From: Mariprofundus sp. EBB-1
GTDB taxonomy: Bacteria; Pseudomonadota; Zetaproteobacteria; Mariprofundales; Mariprofundaceae
Assembly: GCF_003665155.1 (NCBI RefSeq)
Contig: NZ_RCFQ01000008.1
Location: 1-64,000 of the forward strand
Length of the DNA stretch: 64,000 nucleotides
Direction of reading: 5' to 3'
Shown: positions 18,229 through 33,585 of the stretch, piece after piece
Layout of the letters: each line of letters starts with the position of its first letter
How positions within the stretch are numbered: position 1 is the stretch's first letter
The notes under the pieces: model-generated
Seen by the model: only the letters and a program-made list of their open reading frames with translations
The model's database searches: none
Told to the model about the DNA's origin: nothing
Position numbers and translations under genes: made by a program

Positions 18229-20081
18229 GAGTCTGATCCTGGTTTACGGATTAGAGGTTTGTTGTTTACCTGTGCATCAGATGCGCGGGCTTGTTTTGTA
18301 GCCATGGCCTGAATGACTGCTGCTGCAACAGGGGCTGCATCGCTACCGCCGTGGCCACCATGTTCAACAAATACAGCAATGGCAATTTGAGGATTCTCAT
18401 AAGGAGCATAGCCCATGAACCAGGCGTGATCTTTATGATGCCGTAGGATATCTTTATCGATTGATTTATTTTTAGAAAGCTTAATGACCTGTGCTGTGCC
18501 CGTCTTTCCTGCCGATGTCCAAACTGCTTTGTTGAGGGCCCTGTGGGCGGTTCCTTTATTGCTCAATACTACATCACGCATGGCGGAGCGGATCATCTGA
18601 AGATGTTCAGGTTTCACCTTGACCTGATGCAAGACCTCTGCCGGTATGTGTGCCAATACCTGCGGTTTAAGAATAGAGCCTCCATTGGCAATGGCGGCAG
18701 CCAGGCGTGCGATCTGCAAAGGTGTGGTTGTTAAGGCGCCCTGCCCGATGCCGGTGATCATGGTTTCACCGCGAAACCATTTCTTGCGCCGGCTCTGGGT
18801 GTTTTTGATGGCGGCCATCATATAAGGGCTTTGAGCCGGAATAATGCCACGTGATTCGGGAGCCAGATCAATTTGTGTTTTTTCACCCAGGCCCCACGCT
18901 TGAGCTGTATCACTGATGATGCCCATGCCAAGCTGGTCTGCCAGTTGATAAAAATAGACGTCACAAGATTCTACCAGTGCCTTATGTAAGTTGACGCTGT
19001 CATGACCACGTCGTTTCCAGCAATGCAATTTGCGGTCTGAGAACTCAATATAACCGGGGCAAAATGATGATCCTTCTGCCAGATGGGAGCCGTGATCAAG
19101 ACCAGCCAGGCCGGTCACCAATTTGAACGTCGAAGCTGGAGGGTAGGCTGCCTGTGTGGCACGGTTTAGTAGCGGTTTTTCAGGATTATTCAGCCAGGAT
19201 TGCCATTGCGCTGATTCAAGCCCGGTAATGAACCGGTTGGTGTCGTAACCGGGCTTGCTTAGCAAGGCAATAACGCCGCCGGAGTGAACATCCATAACGA
19301 CCACGGCACCGGTGCGCTCCCCAAGCGCATCGGAAGCAGCTTGTTGGATATCGGTATCCAGAGCCAGTTGAATGGTTTCTCCCATGATGGGTGGTTTACT
19401 GTTGATGACCGCAATGCGGCGTCCAAGGGCATCAACCTCTTCACGCTGGTGACCCAGGTGTCCATGTAACGAGGTCTCAAATGATTTTTCTATGCCGGTG
19501 CGTCCAATGAATTCAGATGGTAAGAATCCATCATCCACATCCCCTGCGTTGGCCAGTGAAAGATAGCCAATGATATGTGAGGTGAGTTCTGCAAAGGGAT
19601 ATTGGCGATAACTGCCAGCTTCTACGTTGATGCCGGGGTAGTGGTGTAGTCGGGCTGAGAGAGGTGATACATCCGACCATTTTAGCTTGTCATCCAGTAA
19701 AACGGATCGATCCGGACGGGTGTGCTTAATACGTTTGTGTAGCAGACGGACTTTATCATCTGTCCAGTGCAGGGCTTGAGCAAGTGTATGCAGCGTTGCA
19801 TCAAGGTCTTTGACCCTTTCCGGAATCAATGTAACTCTGTAATCAATGTGATTAATAGCCAGACCTTTGCCCTGGGCATCAATGATTTCACCTCTGACTG
19901 GTAAGAGGGGAATGATGTTCAGGCGATTTTGATCTGCCTGCAATTGATATTTTTCATGTTCAAACCATTGCAGTTGCATGATTTGAAACAGCAGCAGGCC
20001 CAGGAAAACAGGCGTGGCTGCAAAAAAACAAACCATGCGCACATTAAAGCGCTGACGGGTTTCAAGCTGCTTGTTGAGCAT
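18225..20081 (-). CDS. mrdA: Penicillin-binding protein 2, elongation transpeptidase
   Basis: Class B transpeptidase that cross-links side-wall peptidoglycan with RodA. 618 residues: a short cytosolic segment, one membrane anchor (about 14-36), a pedestal domain, then the transpeptidase domain. The active-site motifs are STFK (Ser317), the SCD tripeptide in ESCDVYFYQLAD and KTGT in AGKTGTAQV. The start overlaps the mreD end by 20 bases. Confidence 0.96.
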   Translation of the reverse strand: MLNKQLETRQRFNVRMVCFFAATPVFLGLLLFQIMQLQWFEHEKYQLQADQNRLNIIPLLPVRGEIIDAQGKGLAINHIDYRVTLIPERVKDLDATLHTLAQALHWTDDKVRLLHKRIKHTRPDRSVLLDDKLKWSDVSPLSARLHHYPGINVEAGSYRQYPFAELTSHIIGYLSLANAGDVDDGFLPSEFIGRTGIEKSFETSLHGHLGHQREEVDALGRRIAVINSKPPIMGETIQLALDTDIQQAASDALGERTGAVVVMDVHSGGVIALLSKPGYDTNRFITGLESAQWQSWLNNPEKPLLNRATQAAYPPASTFKLVTGLAGLDHGSHLAEGSSFCPGYIEFSDRKLHCWKRRGHDSVNLHKALVESCDVYFYQLADQLGMGIISDTAQAWGLGEKTQIDLAPESRGIIPAQSPYMMAAIKNTQSRRKKWFRGETMITGIGQGALTTTPLQIARLAAAIANGGSILKPQVLAHIPAEVLHQVKVKPEHLQMIRSAMRDVVLSNKGTAHRALNKAVWTSAGKTGTAQVIKLSKNKSIDKDILRHHKDHAWFMGYAPYENPQIAIAVFVEHGGHGGSDAAPVAAAVIQAMATKQARASDAQVNNKPLIRKPGSDS

Positions 20082-20472
20082 ATTGCCTCGTCAATAGATG
20101 CCAAACAGGTACGCACAGACATAGCGTTAGCAATGATGCCTGAATATCCCATCCCAGTGCTGGCAAAACTGCTATTGCAGCGAGCATCAGTACGATGCGT
20201 TGAGGGAGACCGGCTCCAAGATGGTGGTCCAGGTAAATCATCGCCAATGGAATGATTGCCAAAACAAGTGCCATGGTGCCAAATGACCAATACAGAATTA
20301 AATCATGGATCAGGGCGCAGGGTAGTACCCAGAGCCAGTTGTTTCGGTGTGCAAGCAGGCTGGCGAGCAGCAGTGCCAATGCCCAGTCCGGTTGACTCAT
20401 AGTGGTGGAAAAAGCCAGATTGAAACTGATCCCTATAAGGGCAAGCAAGGGAATGACCGTGATAATGATCAT
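20062..20472 (-). CDS. mreD: Rod-shape-determining protein MreD
   Basis: Small integral membrane protein of the elongasome, 136 residues with four to five hydrophobic helices. MreD sequences diverge strongly, so the call rests mainly on its size, its hydrophobicity and its location between mreC (4-base overlap) and mrdA (20-base overlap). Confidence 0.88.
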   Translation of the reverse strand: MIIITVIPLLALIGISFNLAFSTTMSQPDWALALLLASLLAHRNNWLWVLPCALIHDLILYWSFGTMALVLAIIPLAMIYLDHHLGAGLPQRIVLMLAAIAVLPALGWDIQASLLTLCLCVPVWHLLTRQYAQQAA

Positions 20473-21269
20473 GGTGAGGTAAATGTTTGAATGGAGTGCA
20501 GTTGTGATGCAACAGCTAGCCAGCTGTCATGTTGCCAGTGTGCAATGGGTTTGGCAGATACGTTGGCAAACAGTTGGCCTGGAATAGGTTGAACATTGGT
20601 AATGACGGCAACGGCAATGCCCGCAGGGAATAGGCCACCGGCACCACTGGTATAAAACACCTGGCCTTTTTGTGGGGCAATATCAAGAGGGATGAAATTA
20701 ATCGACAAGCTGTCACCCTGGCCGCGAGCGAGCGCTGCAAGCTGGGTACCGGGGATTGTGACAGGTACCGCCAGCGAAGCATCAAAGAGGGTTCTTACGG
20801 TGGCGTGATTTGGTGAAATAGTATCAACTACGCCAACTAAACCTTCACTGGACACGATAACATCATCTTTTGAGACGTCGGGGACCTGTAAAATCAAACG
20901 CTGGCTCATTGGCTCCGGGCTGCGTCCACGTACTTTGGCCGCATGCCAGCGATAGCCAATAATATCTGAAATCTCCAGGATGCTTCTGAGCTGTCGATTC
21001 TCTTCACGCAGGCTATTCACTTCCTGAATGACAGCAGCTTGATCCTGTGCTTTCTTTTCAAGTGTCAGATATTGCTGTTGCAATTTTTGTCGCTCAATGA
21101 ACCAGAGGTCAACCGATTGCCACCATTGTACCGGTGCATGCAGCACCTCTAAAGCTGGCCACATGCTTAACATCGCTGATGAGCCTGCAAAGAAGCGGGA
21201 GATGCCAAAAAGTGCGATCAGTAATACCGCGATGAGCCATAGTTTATGGCTTCGTTCTGTAAAGATCAT
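20469..21269 (-). CDS. mreC: Rod-shape-determining protein MreC
   Basis: Periplasmic scaffold linking MreB to PBP2/RodA, 266 residues. One N-terminal membrane helix (about 10-30), a coiled coil (QQQYLTLEKKAQDQAAVIQEVNSLREENRQLRSIL region, about 60-100) and a beta-rich C-terminal domain with GLVGVVDTISPNHATVRTL and GAGGLFPAGIAVAVI. The gap to mreB is 57 bases. Confidence 0.94.
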   Translation of the reverse strand: MIFTERSHKLWLIAVLLIALFGISRFFAGSSAMLSMWPALEVLHAPVQWWQSVDLWFIERQKLQQQYLTLEKKAQDQAAVIQEVNSLREENRQLRSILEISDIIGYRWHAAKVRGRSPEPMSQRLILQVPDVSKDDVIVSSEGLVGVVDTISPNHATVRTLFDASLAVPVTIPGTQLAALARGQGDSLSINFIPLDIAPQKGQVFYTSGAGGLFPAGIAVAVITNVQPIPGQLFANVSAKPIAHWQHDSWLAVASQLHSIQTFTSP

Positions 21270-21326
21270 GCGTGATGGCTGGGGAAATAGACCATGGATG
21301 ATATATTGATTATGTCATCCATATGT

Positions 21327-22385
<1,059 letters not shown>

Positions 22386-22478
22386 CTAAGTGGCGAGGAT
22401 AGTGTTAGAAGAGAGATAGGTAAAGGCGCAGTCAAATGCTTGAAAACATTGGGGAATAGTTTTTTTGGAGGCGTTTTT

Positions 22479-23246
22479 TCAGCGTTCTTGGCTGAAATCG
22501 ACCCAAACAGGAGCATGGTCACTGGGTCTTTCCAGCGCTCTGTATGTGCTCGCGACACCGGCTTGAGTAGGGATCATGGATGGCGTGGCGAGCAGGTGAT
22601 CGATGCGAATGCCCCAATGCCTGCGGAATGCGTTCATACGGTAGTCCCACCAGCTATGCATGGGCTGATCAGGATGCAGTTGCCTGACAGTGTCTGTGAG
22701 CCCGAGCTTGAGCAGTGACTGAAACCATTCGCGTTCCGCATCAGAGCACATGATTTTTCCAGACCAACGATCAGGATCGTGAATATCCAGGTCTGTTGGT
22801 GCAATATTATAATCACCGAGCACTATTAGATGTTGATGTCTGGTCAGTTCTGTTTTGAGGAAGTTCCGGAAAGCAATCAGCCAGTGAAATTTATAGTCGT
22901 ACTTTTCTGATCCTACCTCCTGACCATTGGGGATATAGATGTTGATGATGCGCACACCATCAATGGTGGCCGCAAGCAAACGGCGTTGGGGGTCAGAAAA
23001 GTCCGGGATATCCATAACTTCATCGGAGGCTGGTGATCGGCTTAACAGCGCAACGCCATTATATGTTTTCTGTCCGGAAAAAGTGACGTGATAACCGGCG
23101 GCCTCGATAGCCTCATAGGGGAAATTACTGTCCACTGTCTTGGTTTCCTGTAGGGCCAGCACATCAGGTTTCTCTTCTTCAAGAAACATTAGCACATGCG
23201 GTAAGCGAACAGTTAATGAATTTACATTCCACGTTACAATTTTCAT
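22479..23246 (-). CDS. xthA: Exodeoxyribonuclease III
   Basis: AP endonuclease and 3'-5' exonuclease of base-excision repair, 255 residues. The motifs ITWNVNSL-like (KIVTWNVNSLTVR), LQETK, VLGDYNIAPTDLDIHDP and the C-terminal RIDHLLAT...RPSDHAPVWVDF contain the catalytic Glu, Asp, Asn and His. Monocistronic, about 115 bases upstream of mreB. Confidence 0.94.
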   Translation of the reverse strand: MKIVTWNVNSLTVRLPHVLMFLEEEKPDVLALQETKTVDSNFPYEAIEAAGYHVTFSGQKTYNGVALLSRSPASDEVMDIPDFSDPQRRLLAATIDGVRIINIYIPNGQEVGSEKYDYKFHWLIAFRNFLKTELTRHQHLIVLGDYNIAPTDLDIHDPDRWSGKIMCSDAEREWFQSLLKLGLTDTVRQLHPDQPMHSWWDYRMNAFRRHWGIRIDHLLATPSMIPTQAGVASTYRALERPSDHAPVWVDFSQER

Positions 23247-23396
23247 GCGGGGATCATGACGCAGGCATGGTCATGGCTCAAGAATCAATGTGGTATGTGA
23301 TTTCACATGGGCATTGACGTGTCGTGTTACCCGGTGATGGATGCTGCTGGTGCGCGTGCGATTTGAATGTGTGGAAGTTGATCTGGAATGCAGGCC

Positions 23397-23425
23397 AAAA
23401 AAAACCCCGCCTGTTACAGGCGAGG
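23397..23425 (-). terminator. Terminator of the cold-shock gene
   Basis: On the minus strand CCTCGCCTG pairs with CAGGCGGGG (one T-G pair) around a 3-base loop, followed by seven T. It lies about 28 bases after the csp stop. Confidence 0.92.
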
Positions 23426-23453
23426 CTAGGAATAGGTTCCTGGTTGTGTTGTC

Positions 23454-23657
23454 TTACAGACCGATTACGTTACGAGCCTGTGGGCCTTTCTGACCATCTT
23501 CGATTTCAAATTCAACTTTCTGACCTTCAGCCAAAGACTTGAAGCCTTCGTTCTGAATTGCTGAGAAATGAACGAATACGTCATCTCCGCCGTCATCCTG
23601 TGCGATAAATCCAAAACCTTTAGTGTCGTTGAACCATTTAACTGTTCCTGTAGCCAT
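23454..23657 (-). CDS. CspA-family cold-shock protein
   Basis: Single cold-shock domain of 67 residues that binds single-stranded nucleic acid and melts mRNA structure. RNP1 (KGFGFIAQD) and RNP2 ([10 protein letters not shown]) are intact. Has its own terminator. The upstream gap to the divergent purL is 283 bases, room for the long 5' leader typical of cold-induced csp mRNAs. Which paralogue (A-E) cannot be told. Confidence 0.95.
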   Translation of the reverse strand: MATGTVKWFNDTKGFGFIAQDDGGDDVFVHFSAIQNEGFKSLAEGQKVEFEIEDGQKGPQARNVIGL

Positions 23658-23846
23658 TATACTGGTACCTCATTTTTGTTTTAGCAGCATGTTGAATGAA
23701 GATTGTTACTGAGAAAACCGAGAAGAAGCTTCTGGATTGGTCAACAAACACTTACAACAACCATGTCTTGCACGACGCACTGTAGGGGGGCGTTAAACAG
23801 AATGCTAGTAAAAACAATTTTGGATATTTGCGGATTATGGTTATTC

Positions 23847-23861
23847 ATGATTTGAAATCAT
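23847..23861. promoter_or_regulatory. 15-base palindrome between csp and purL
   Basis: ATGATTTgAAATCAT is a perfect inverted repeat with 7-base arms and a 1-base centre, 79 bases before the purL start. It is a candidate operator by symmetry only. It does not resemble the enterobacterial PurR box. Confidence 0.35.
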
Positions 23862-23940
23862 CACAACTGTCAACTTGGGTGTATGGGGCCTTTTCCTATT
23901 TTATGCTTGGTTTCCGGCGCCTATATCTTAGAGTGCGGAG

Positions 23941-26900
23941 ATGACTACAATCACCCCCTCCACTCAGATCATTACTTTAAAAGGGCAGGATGCTTTGCCT
24001 GGTTTTCGACGTGACAAATTGCTTAAGGCATTTGCGGCAAAGGGCATTGCTGTGATTGATGTGCAAGCGAATTTTATTCATATGGCTGAAGTAACTGAGG
24101 ACTGGCAAGTAGCGCATACTGAGCAGTTGAGTGTGTTGCTTGGGCATTCCCCTGAGCTGTTTAGTGATCATCAGTCTGATAACTTGACGCTTGTTGTTCC
24201 TCGTGTTGGTACGATCAGCCCCTGGTCATCCAAGGCTACTGATATTGCTGGCTTGTGCGGTTTGTCTGAGTTGCTTCGTATTGAGCGTGGCATTGCTTAT
24301 CATATTACAGGCCTTAACCATGAACAGCATGTGGCTGCGGCAGCTCTATTACATGATCGCATGACAGAATCCGTGTTGAATGATGTGGATGCGTTGGTTC
24401 AGTTGTTTGCCCATCATGAAGCAGCACCTTTAGCCACAATCGATATGCTTGGTAGTGGTCGCACAGCTTTAGAAGCCGCTAACCGTGAGTTGGGGCTGGC
24501 GTTGGCTGAAGATGAAATCGACTATCTGTTGGAAAATTTCACAGCTCTTAAGCGCAATCCATCAGATGCAGAACTGATGATGTTTGCTCAGGCCAACTCT
24601 GAACATTGCAGGCATAAAATTTTTAATGCTGATTGGGTGATTGATGGAGAAGAACAGGATCGTTCCCTGTTTGCGATGATCCGCAATACGCATAAATTGA
24701 ATCCGGAAGGCACGCTGGTGGCGTATAGTGATAACTCATCGGTCATTGAGGGCGGTGCATCGCAACGCTTTTATCCGGATGACGATGCGCACTATCGCGC
24801 TCATGATGATCAGATGCATATTCTGATGAAGGTTGAAACGCATAATCATCCAACAGCTATTTCTCCCTTTGCAGGTGCGGCGACAGGTTCCGGTGGTGAA
24901 ATTCGCGATGAGGGTGCAACAGGCATTGGCTCCAAACCAAAGGCTGGTTTGTGTGGCTTTTCCGTTTCCAATTTGCGTATTCCTGAGTTTGAACAGCCAT
25001 GGGAAATCGATTATGGCAAGCCTGATCGCATAGTATCCGCGCTCGATATTATGATGGATGGGCCTATCGGAGCTGCGGCATTCAATAATGAATTTGGCCG
25101 TCCGAACCTGTGCGGTTATTTCCGTACGTATGAACAGGATATATCTAAGGATGCAGATGCCTCAGAGCTACGCGGTTATCACAAGCCGATTATGATAGCC
25201 GGTGGCGTAGGCAATATCGATGCGCGTCATGTGCATAAAAACGACGTGCCTGAAGGCAGTTTAATTATTCAACTCGGTGGCCCGGCCATGCTGATCGGCC
25301 TTGGTGGCGGTGCTGCTTCAAGCATGGATACCGGTTCTAATGCAGAGTCGCTTGATTTTGATTCAGTGCAGCGTGGCAACCCGGAGATGGAACGCCGTTG
25401 CCAGGAAGTATTGGACCGCTGTTGGCAGATGGGCGATGCCAATCCGATTCTGTTTATTCATGATATTGGAGCCGGTGGCCTATCCAACGCAGTGCCCGAA
25501 TTGGTCGATGATGCAGGGCGCGGTGGCTGGATTGATTTGCGTGCAGTTCACAATATGGAGCCGGGCATGAGCCCGATGCAGATCTGGTGTAATGAAGCTC
25601 AAGAGCGATATATGCTGGCGATTGCGCCGGAATCACGCGCGCTGTTTACCGCGCTTTGTGAGCGCGAACGTTGCCTGTTTGCGGTGCTTGGGCATGCCAC
25701 AGAAAAACGTGACCTGGTGGTGAATGATCCACAGCTTAATGATCAGCCGGTAAATCTCTCTCTCGACATGCTGCTTGGTAAAGCGCCGAAGCTGACGCGT
25801 GATGTAACGCATAAGGCAGCAACATCTGTAGCGCTTAATGTGGCTGCGATTGATCTGAAAGAAGCTGCTGAGCGTGTGTTGCGACTGCCTGCCGTAGCCA
25901 GTAAAGAGTTCCTGATCACGATTGGTGACCGCTCTATCACAGGTATGGTGGCACGTGATCAAATGGTTGGCCCCTGGCAGGTGCCGGTTGCCGATGTGGC
26001 AGTGACCACACGTGATTATAGCGGTTATGCAGGCGAAGCGATGAGTATGGGAGAACGTACGCCGATTGCTGTGCTGGATGCTGCGGCATCAGGGCGCATG
26101 GCGGTGGGTGAAGCGCTGACCAATGTGGCGGCGGCTCCGATTGCAAAAATCGGTGATATCAAACTCTCTGCCAACTGGATGGCGGCTTGTGGTCACGAAG
26201 GTGAAGATGCGCGTCTGTATGATACGGTGAAAGCTGTGGGTATGGAGCTGTGCCCGGCACTGGGCATCTCTATTCCGGTTGGTAAAGATTCGTTGTCGAT
26301 GAAATCGGTTTGGCAGATTGAAGATGACAATGGCGACAGCCAAACACGCGAAATGATTTCACCACTCTCCTTGATTGTATCTGCCTTTGCGCCCGTGACG
26401 GATGTGCGCCAGACCCTGACGCCTGAATTGCAACTGGGGCAGGGTGATAGCGATCTGATCCTGCTGGATCTGGGCGATGGTAAAAACCGTTTGGGTGGTT
26501 CTGCCCTTGCTCAGGTGTATGGCAAGACTGCACAGGATGTACCTGATGTGGATGATGCCGCTTTATTGAAAGCATTCTTTTCAACGATCCAGCAGTTGAA
26601 CAATGAAGGGCTGCTTTTGGCGTACCATGACCGTTCTGATGGAGGTCTGTTTGCCACGCTGGCTGAAATGAGTTTTGCAGCGCGATGTGGTCTGAAAGTA
26701 CATCTGGAAGCGCTGGGTAAGGATGTGATTTCAGCCCTGTTTAATGAAGAACTTGGTGCCGTGATTCAAATCAGACGATCTGAGCGCGAAACGGTGTTGT
26801 CCAGGTTGAGCAATGCTGGTCTGGCTCATGTTGCCCATATTATTGCCCACCCGGAAGCAAGCACTTCATTTGTGTTGAAACATGAACAACAGACGCTGTT

Positions 26901-27852
26901 TGAAGCCGACGTACAGTCGCTGCAGCAGATTTGGGCAGAAACCAGTTTCAGAATGCAGTCCTTACGCGATAACCCAGACTGTGCCAAAGAGGCTTTTGAA
27001 GCCATTGCCGACAAACAGCATAGCGGTTTGTTCGTTGATCTCTCTTTTGATCCGGCTGAAGATATTTGCGCAGATTTCGCCAATAATCCACGGCCAAAAG
27101 TGGCTGTATTGCGTGAGCAGGGCGTGAATGGGCAGGTTGAGATGGCTGCTGCATTTGATCGTGCCGGTTTTGATTGTACCGACGTGCATATGTCCGATGT
27201 GATTGCAGGGCGCATCAACCTGGAAGATTTTCAGGGTCTTGTGGCTTGTGGCGGCTTCTCCTTCGGTGATGTGTTGGGAGCCGGTCGCGGTTGGGCAAAT
27301 TCAGTACTTTATAATGAAAGAGCCCGTGATCAGTTTAATCATTTCTTCCATCGTTCCGATACATTCGCCTTGGGTGTCTGCAACGGATGTCAGATGATGT
27401 CCGGTTTGAAGTCCATGATTCCGGGGGCAGAGCACTGGCCGAATTTTGAACGTAACCGTTCTGAACAATTCGAAGCACGATTGTTGCAGGTTGAAGTGCT
27501 GGAGTCGCCATCGATTTTCCTTGCTGGCATGGCCGGTTCCAAGTTGCCGCTGGTTGTGGCGCATGGTGAAGGGCGTGTCTCGTTCGACAGTGATGAGCAG
27601 GCTGGCCAGGCAGTTAGTGCATTGCGTTATCTTGGCGCTGATGGGGACGCTGCCACAAGCTATCCGCATAACCCTAACGGCTCGCCGGATGGTTTGACCG
27701 GATTCACTACAGCGGATGGCCGTTTTACGATCATGATGCCGCATCCGGAACGCCTGTTCCGTAGCAGTCAGTTCTCCTGGAGTCCTGAAGCGTGGGGCGA
27801 GAATGGCCCGTGGCTGCGCATGTTCCGCAACGCACGCAAGTGGGTTGGGTGA
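23941..27852 (+). CDS. purL: Phosphoribosylformylglycinamidine synthase (long form)
   Basis: Converts FGAR + glutamine + ATP to FGAM in purine synthesis. The single 1303-residue chain carries an N-terminal PurS-like domain, two AIR-synthase-like halves and a C-terminal glutaminase. Seen are [27 protein letters not shown], the glutaminase nucleophile in [12 protein letters not shown] and HPERLF. ATG 23941 is the first possible start, since TAG precedes in frame at 23929. This fused form is typical of proteobacteria; Gram-positives split it into PurS/Q/L. Confidence 0.98.
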   Translation: MTTITPSTQIITLKGQDALPGFRRDKLLKAFAAKGIAVIDVQANFIHMAEVTEDWQVAHTEQLSVLLGHSPELFSDHQSDNLTLVVPRVGTISPWSSKATDIAGLCGLSELLRIERGIAYHITGLNHEQHVAAAALLHDRMTESVLNDVDALVQLFAHHEAAPLATIDMLGSGRTALEAANRELGLALAEDEIDYLLENFTALKRNPSDAELMMFAQANSEHCRHKIFNADWVIDGEEQDRSLFAMIRNTHKLNPEGTLVAYSDNSSVIEGGASQRFYPDDDAHYRAHDDQMHILMKVETHNHPTAISPFAGAATGSGGEIRDEGATGIGSKPKAGLCGFSVSNLRIPEFEQPWEIDYGKPDRIVSALDIMMDGPIGAAAFNNEFGRPNLCGYFRTYEQDISKDADASELRGYHKPIMIAGGVGNIDARHVHKNDVPEGSLIIQLGGPAMLIGLGGGAASSMDTGSNAESLDFDSVQRGNPEMERRCQEVLDRCWQMGDANPILFIHDIGAGGLSNAVPELVDDAGRGGWIDLRAVHNMEPGMSPMQIWCNEAQERYMLAIAPESRALFTALCERERCLFAVLGHATEKRDLVVNDPQLNDQPVNLSLDMLLGKAPKLTRDVTHKAATSVALNVAAIDLKEAAERVLRLPAVASKEFLITIGDRSITGMVARDQMVGPWQVPVADVAVTTRDYSGYAGEAMSMGERTPIAVLDAAASGRMAVGEALTNVAAAPIAKIGDIKLSANWMAACGHEGEDARLYDTVKAVGMELCPALGISIPVGKDSLSMKSVWQIEDDNGDSQTREMISPLSLIVSAFAPVTDVRQTLTPELQLGQGDSDLILLDLGDGKNRLGGSALAQVYGKTAQDVPDVDDAALLKAFFSTIQQLNNEGLLLAYHDRSDGGLFATLAEMSFAARCGLKVHLEALGKDVISALFNEELGAVIQIRRSERETVLSRLSNAGLAHVAHIIAHPEASTSFVLKHEQQTLFEADVQSLQQIWAETSFRMQSLRDNPDCAKEAFEAIADKQHSGLFVDLSFDPAEDICADFANNPRPKVAVLREQGVNGQVEMAAAFDRAGFDCTDVHMSDVIAGRINLEDFQGLVACGGFSFGDVLGAGRGWANSVLYNERARDQFNHFFHRSDTFALGVCNGCQMMSGLKSMIPGAEHWPNFERNRSEQFEARLLQVEVLESPSIFLAGMAGSKLPLVVAHGEGRVSFDSDEQAGQAVSALRYLGADGDAATSYPHNPNGSPDGLTGFTTADGRFTIMMPHPERLFRSSQFSWSPEAWGENGPWLRMFRNARKWVG

Positions 27853-27869
27853 AATATGGTGGCTACTGA

Positions 27870-30382
<2,513 letters not shown>

Positions 30383-30512
30383 CTTTTGATTTGAGTGGTT
30401 TGATGTTAAAAAGTAAATAAACTGAATAAAAAAACTGGTTTTCGTGACGCTTTCCCACATTTAATAGACGTGTAATGTTCCTTTGCGTACATTTCGCGCC
30501 GTTTGTGAACAT

Positions 30513-31853
<1,341 letters not shown>

Positions 31854-31863
31854 TACCCACTGA

Positions 31864-32190
31864 GTGAGCATTAACGTGGGAAAACGTTTAGGCCAATGGT
31901 TGTTTTGGATTGCTGGCGTGATCGGGCTAAGTTATATGCTCTGGAATCTAATTTTTTCCGATCATGGTTATCTGGTATATCAGAAGGAATCTGTTCAATT
32001 AGAACAACTAAAGGCCGAACTGTCGGCCCTGAAGCTTGAACGTGAACGCTTAGCCAAAGAGGTGCTACGCTTCAGAGATGATCCGCGCGCACTTGAAGAG
32101 CTGGTGCATCGGGAGCTTGGTTATGTTCATCCGGATGAATATATGGTGATTATGAAGGATAAACCGGCGGTTAAAGGAAGGGGTAAATAG
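31864..32190 (+). CDS. ftsB: Cell-division protein FtsB (DivIC family)
   Basis: Bitopic divisome protein that bridges FtsL and FtsQ. About 108 residues: short cytosolic N-terminus, one membrane helix (about 12-30), a coiled coil (ESVQLEQLKAELSALKLERERL) and the conserved end RFRDDPRALEELVHRELGYVHPDEYMVI. The start is unclear; GTG 31864 and GTG 31876 are both possible and neither has a strong ribosome binding site. The eno-ftsB pairing is conserved in proteobacteria. Confidence 0.9.
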   Translation: MSINVGKRLGQWLFWIAGVIGLSYMLWNLIFSDHGYLVYQKESVQLEQLKAELSALKLERERLAKEVLRFRDDPRALEELVHRELGYVHPDEYMVIMKDKPAVKGRGK

Positions 32191-32192
32191 TC

Positions 32193-33581
32193 ATGAGTAA
32201 GGTAATCACCCGGTTTGCACCATCTCCGACAGGACTATTGCATTTGGGGAATGTGCGCACTGCATTGCTCAACTGGTTATACGCGAGAAAACACGGTGGT
32301 CGTTTTTTGCTGCGTTTTGAGGATACCGATCAGGATCGTTCTCAGCAGCAATATATTGATGCCATTCAGTCCGATCTTAACTGGTTGGGTTTGAATTGGG
32401 ATGGTGATGTACTGTTTCAATCGAAACATGCAGATAACCATCGCAAGGCGCTGGATCAGCTCGCAGAGAAAGGTATGGCTTATCGCTGCTTTTGCAGTGA
32501 AACCCAATTAAACTTGGATCGTAAACTGGCTGCATCGCGCGGCTTACCTCCGCGTTATGCTGGGCGTTGTCGTCAGCTTAGTGATGAAGAATCACTTGCC
32601 CGCGCACAGTCGGAGCCTTTTGTCTGGCGCTTACGTATCCATGCTGATGATGGTGAGGTTGTTGTTTCCGATCTATTGCATGGTGATATCCGTTTTGCAC
32701 AGCGTGATCTTGATGATCCGGTTGTTGTGCGTTCCGAAGGTTCGTTTACCTTTTTGCTTCCTAACGCTATTGATGATGCACTAGATGGTATTACCCATGC
32801 TGTGCGTGGTGATGATCATTTGACCAATTCGGCCTATCAGGTTTGGCTGCTACAGCAGCTAGGTTATACGCCTCCACATTACCTGCATCATGGTCTGTTG
32901 CTGGGATCCGATGGTGCCAAACTTTCCAAACGTAGTGGCAGTCACAGTGTGGTTGAGTTGCGTGAAGAAGGCCTCTTGCCGGGAGCGCTGGTGCAAGCCA
33001 TGGGGCGTTTGGGTCACCCGAACATGCCGGAACAGGCGCACACTGCGATGGCTTTAGCTGATTATTTTGAGGCTGAACATGTGTCCACCAGCTCCGTGAA
33101 ATGGCTGGATGAAGATATGTGGCGTTGGCATACGCGGCTGCTGCATGAGCTCGATAGCGAGTTGTTAATCCCATTGCTTCTGCTGCATGTGCCGGATGCA
33201 GGGCATGACAGGCTGGTAAGCTTTGCCTCCTTGATCGAGAAAAATCTTGAACGTGTTGAAGATGCTGTACTGTTTCAGCGTCTGCTGGATGTCGAAGCTG
33301 CTCTGGAACCTGAAGCGTTATCGGTGTTATGCGAAGCAGGCACAGCCTTTTATCAACAGGCATTGGATGCCTGGCAACCTGATTCGGAATGGAAGAGTTG
33401 GACGGCGGCAGTGAAAGAGAAGACCGGCTGCAAAGGTAAAGCGCTGTTTATGCCCTTGCGTGTGGCATTAAGTGGTGCTCTGCATGGCCCTGATATGTCC
33501 TCTGTTGTCACATTCTTAGGTAGTGAAGGTGTTATCGCCAGAATCGAACATGCGTGTCAGCTAGCTACTCAGGAGGCGTAA
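32193..33581 (+). CDS. gltX: Glutamyl-tRNA synthetase
   Basis: Class I synthetase charging tRNA-Glu, 462 residues. The HIGH-type motif is HLGN (residues 17-20) within FAPSPTGLLHLGNVRTALLNWL, and the KMSKS-type motif is KLSKR in GAKLSKRSGSHS. It starts 3 bases after ftsB and precedes cysS by 4 bases. Whether it is discriminating or also charges tRNA-Gln cannot be decided here. Confidence 0.95.
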   Translation: MSKVITRFAPSPTGLLHLGNVRTALLNWLYARKHGGRFLLRFEDTDQDRSQQQYIDAIQSDLNWLGLNWDGDVLFQSKHADNHRKALDQLAEKGMAYRCFCSETQLNLDRKLAASRGLPPRYAGRCRQLSDEESLARAQSEPFVWRLRIHADDGEVVVSDLLHGDIRFAQRDLDDPVVVRSEGSFTFLLPNAIDDALDGITHAVRGDDHLTNSAYQVWLLQQLGYTPPHYLHHGLLLGSDGAKLSKRSGSHSVVELREEGLLPGALVQAMGRLGHPNMPEQAHTAMALADYFEAEHVSTSSVKWLDEDMWRWHTRLLHELDSELLIPLLLLHVPDAGHDRLVSFASLIEKNLERVEDAVLFQRLLDVEAALEPEALSVLCEAGTAFYQQALDAWQPDSEWKSWTAAVKEKTGCKGKALFMPLRVALSGALHGPDMSSVVTFLGSEGVIARIEHACQLATQEA

Positions 33582-33585
33582 TCCT

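Noticed and set aside
32791-33363. 190-codon minus-strand frame inside gltX
   Set aside because: His/Ala-rich shadow of the synthetase gene, with no start signal.
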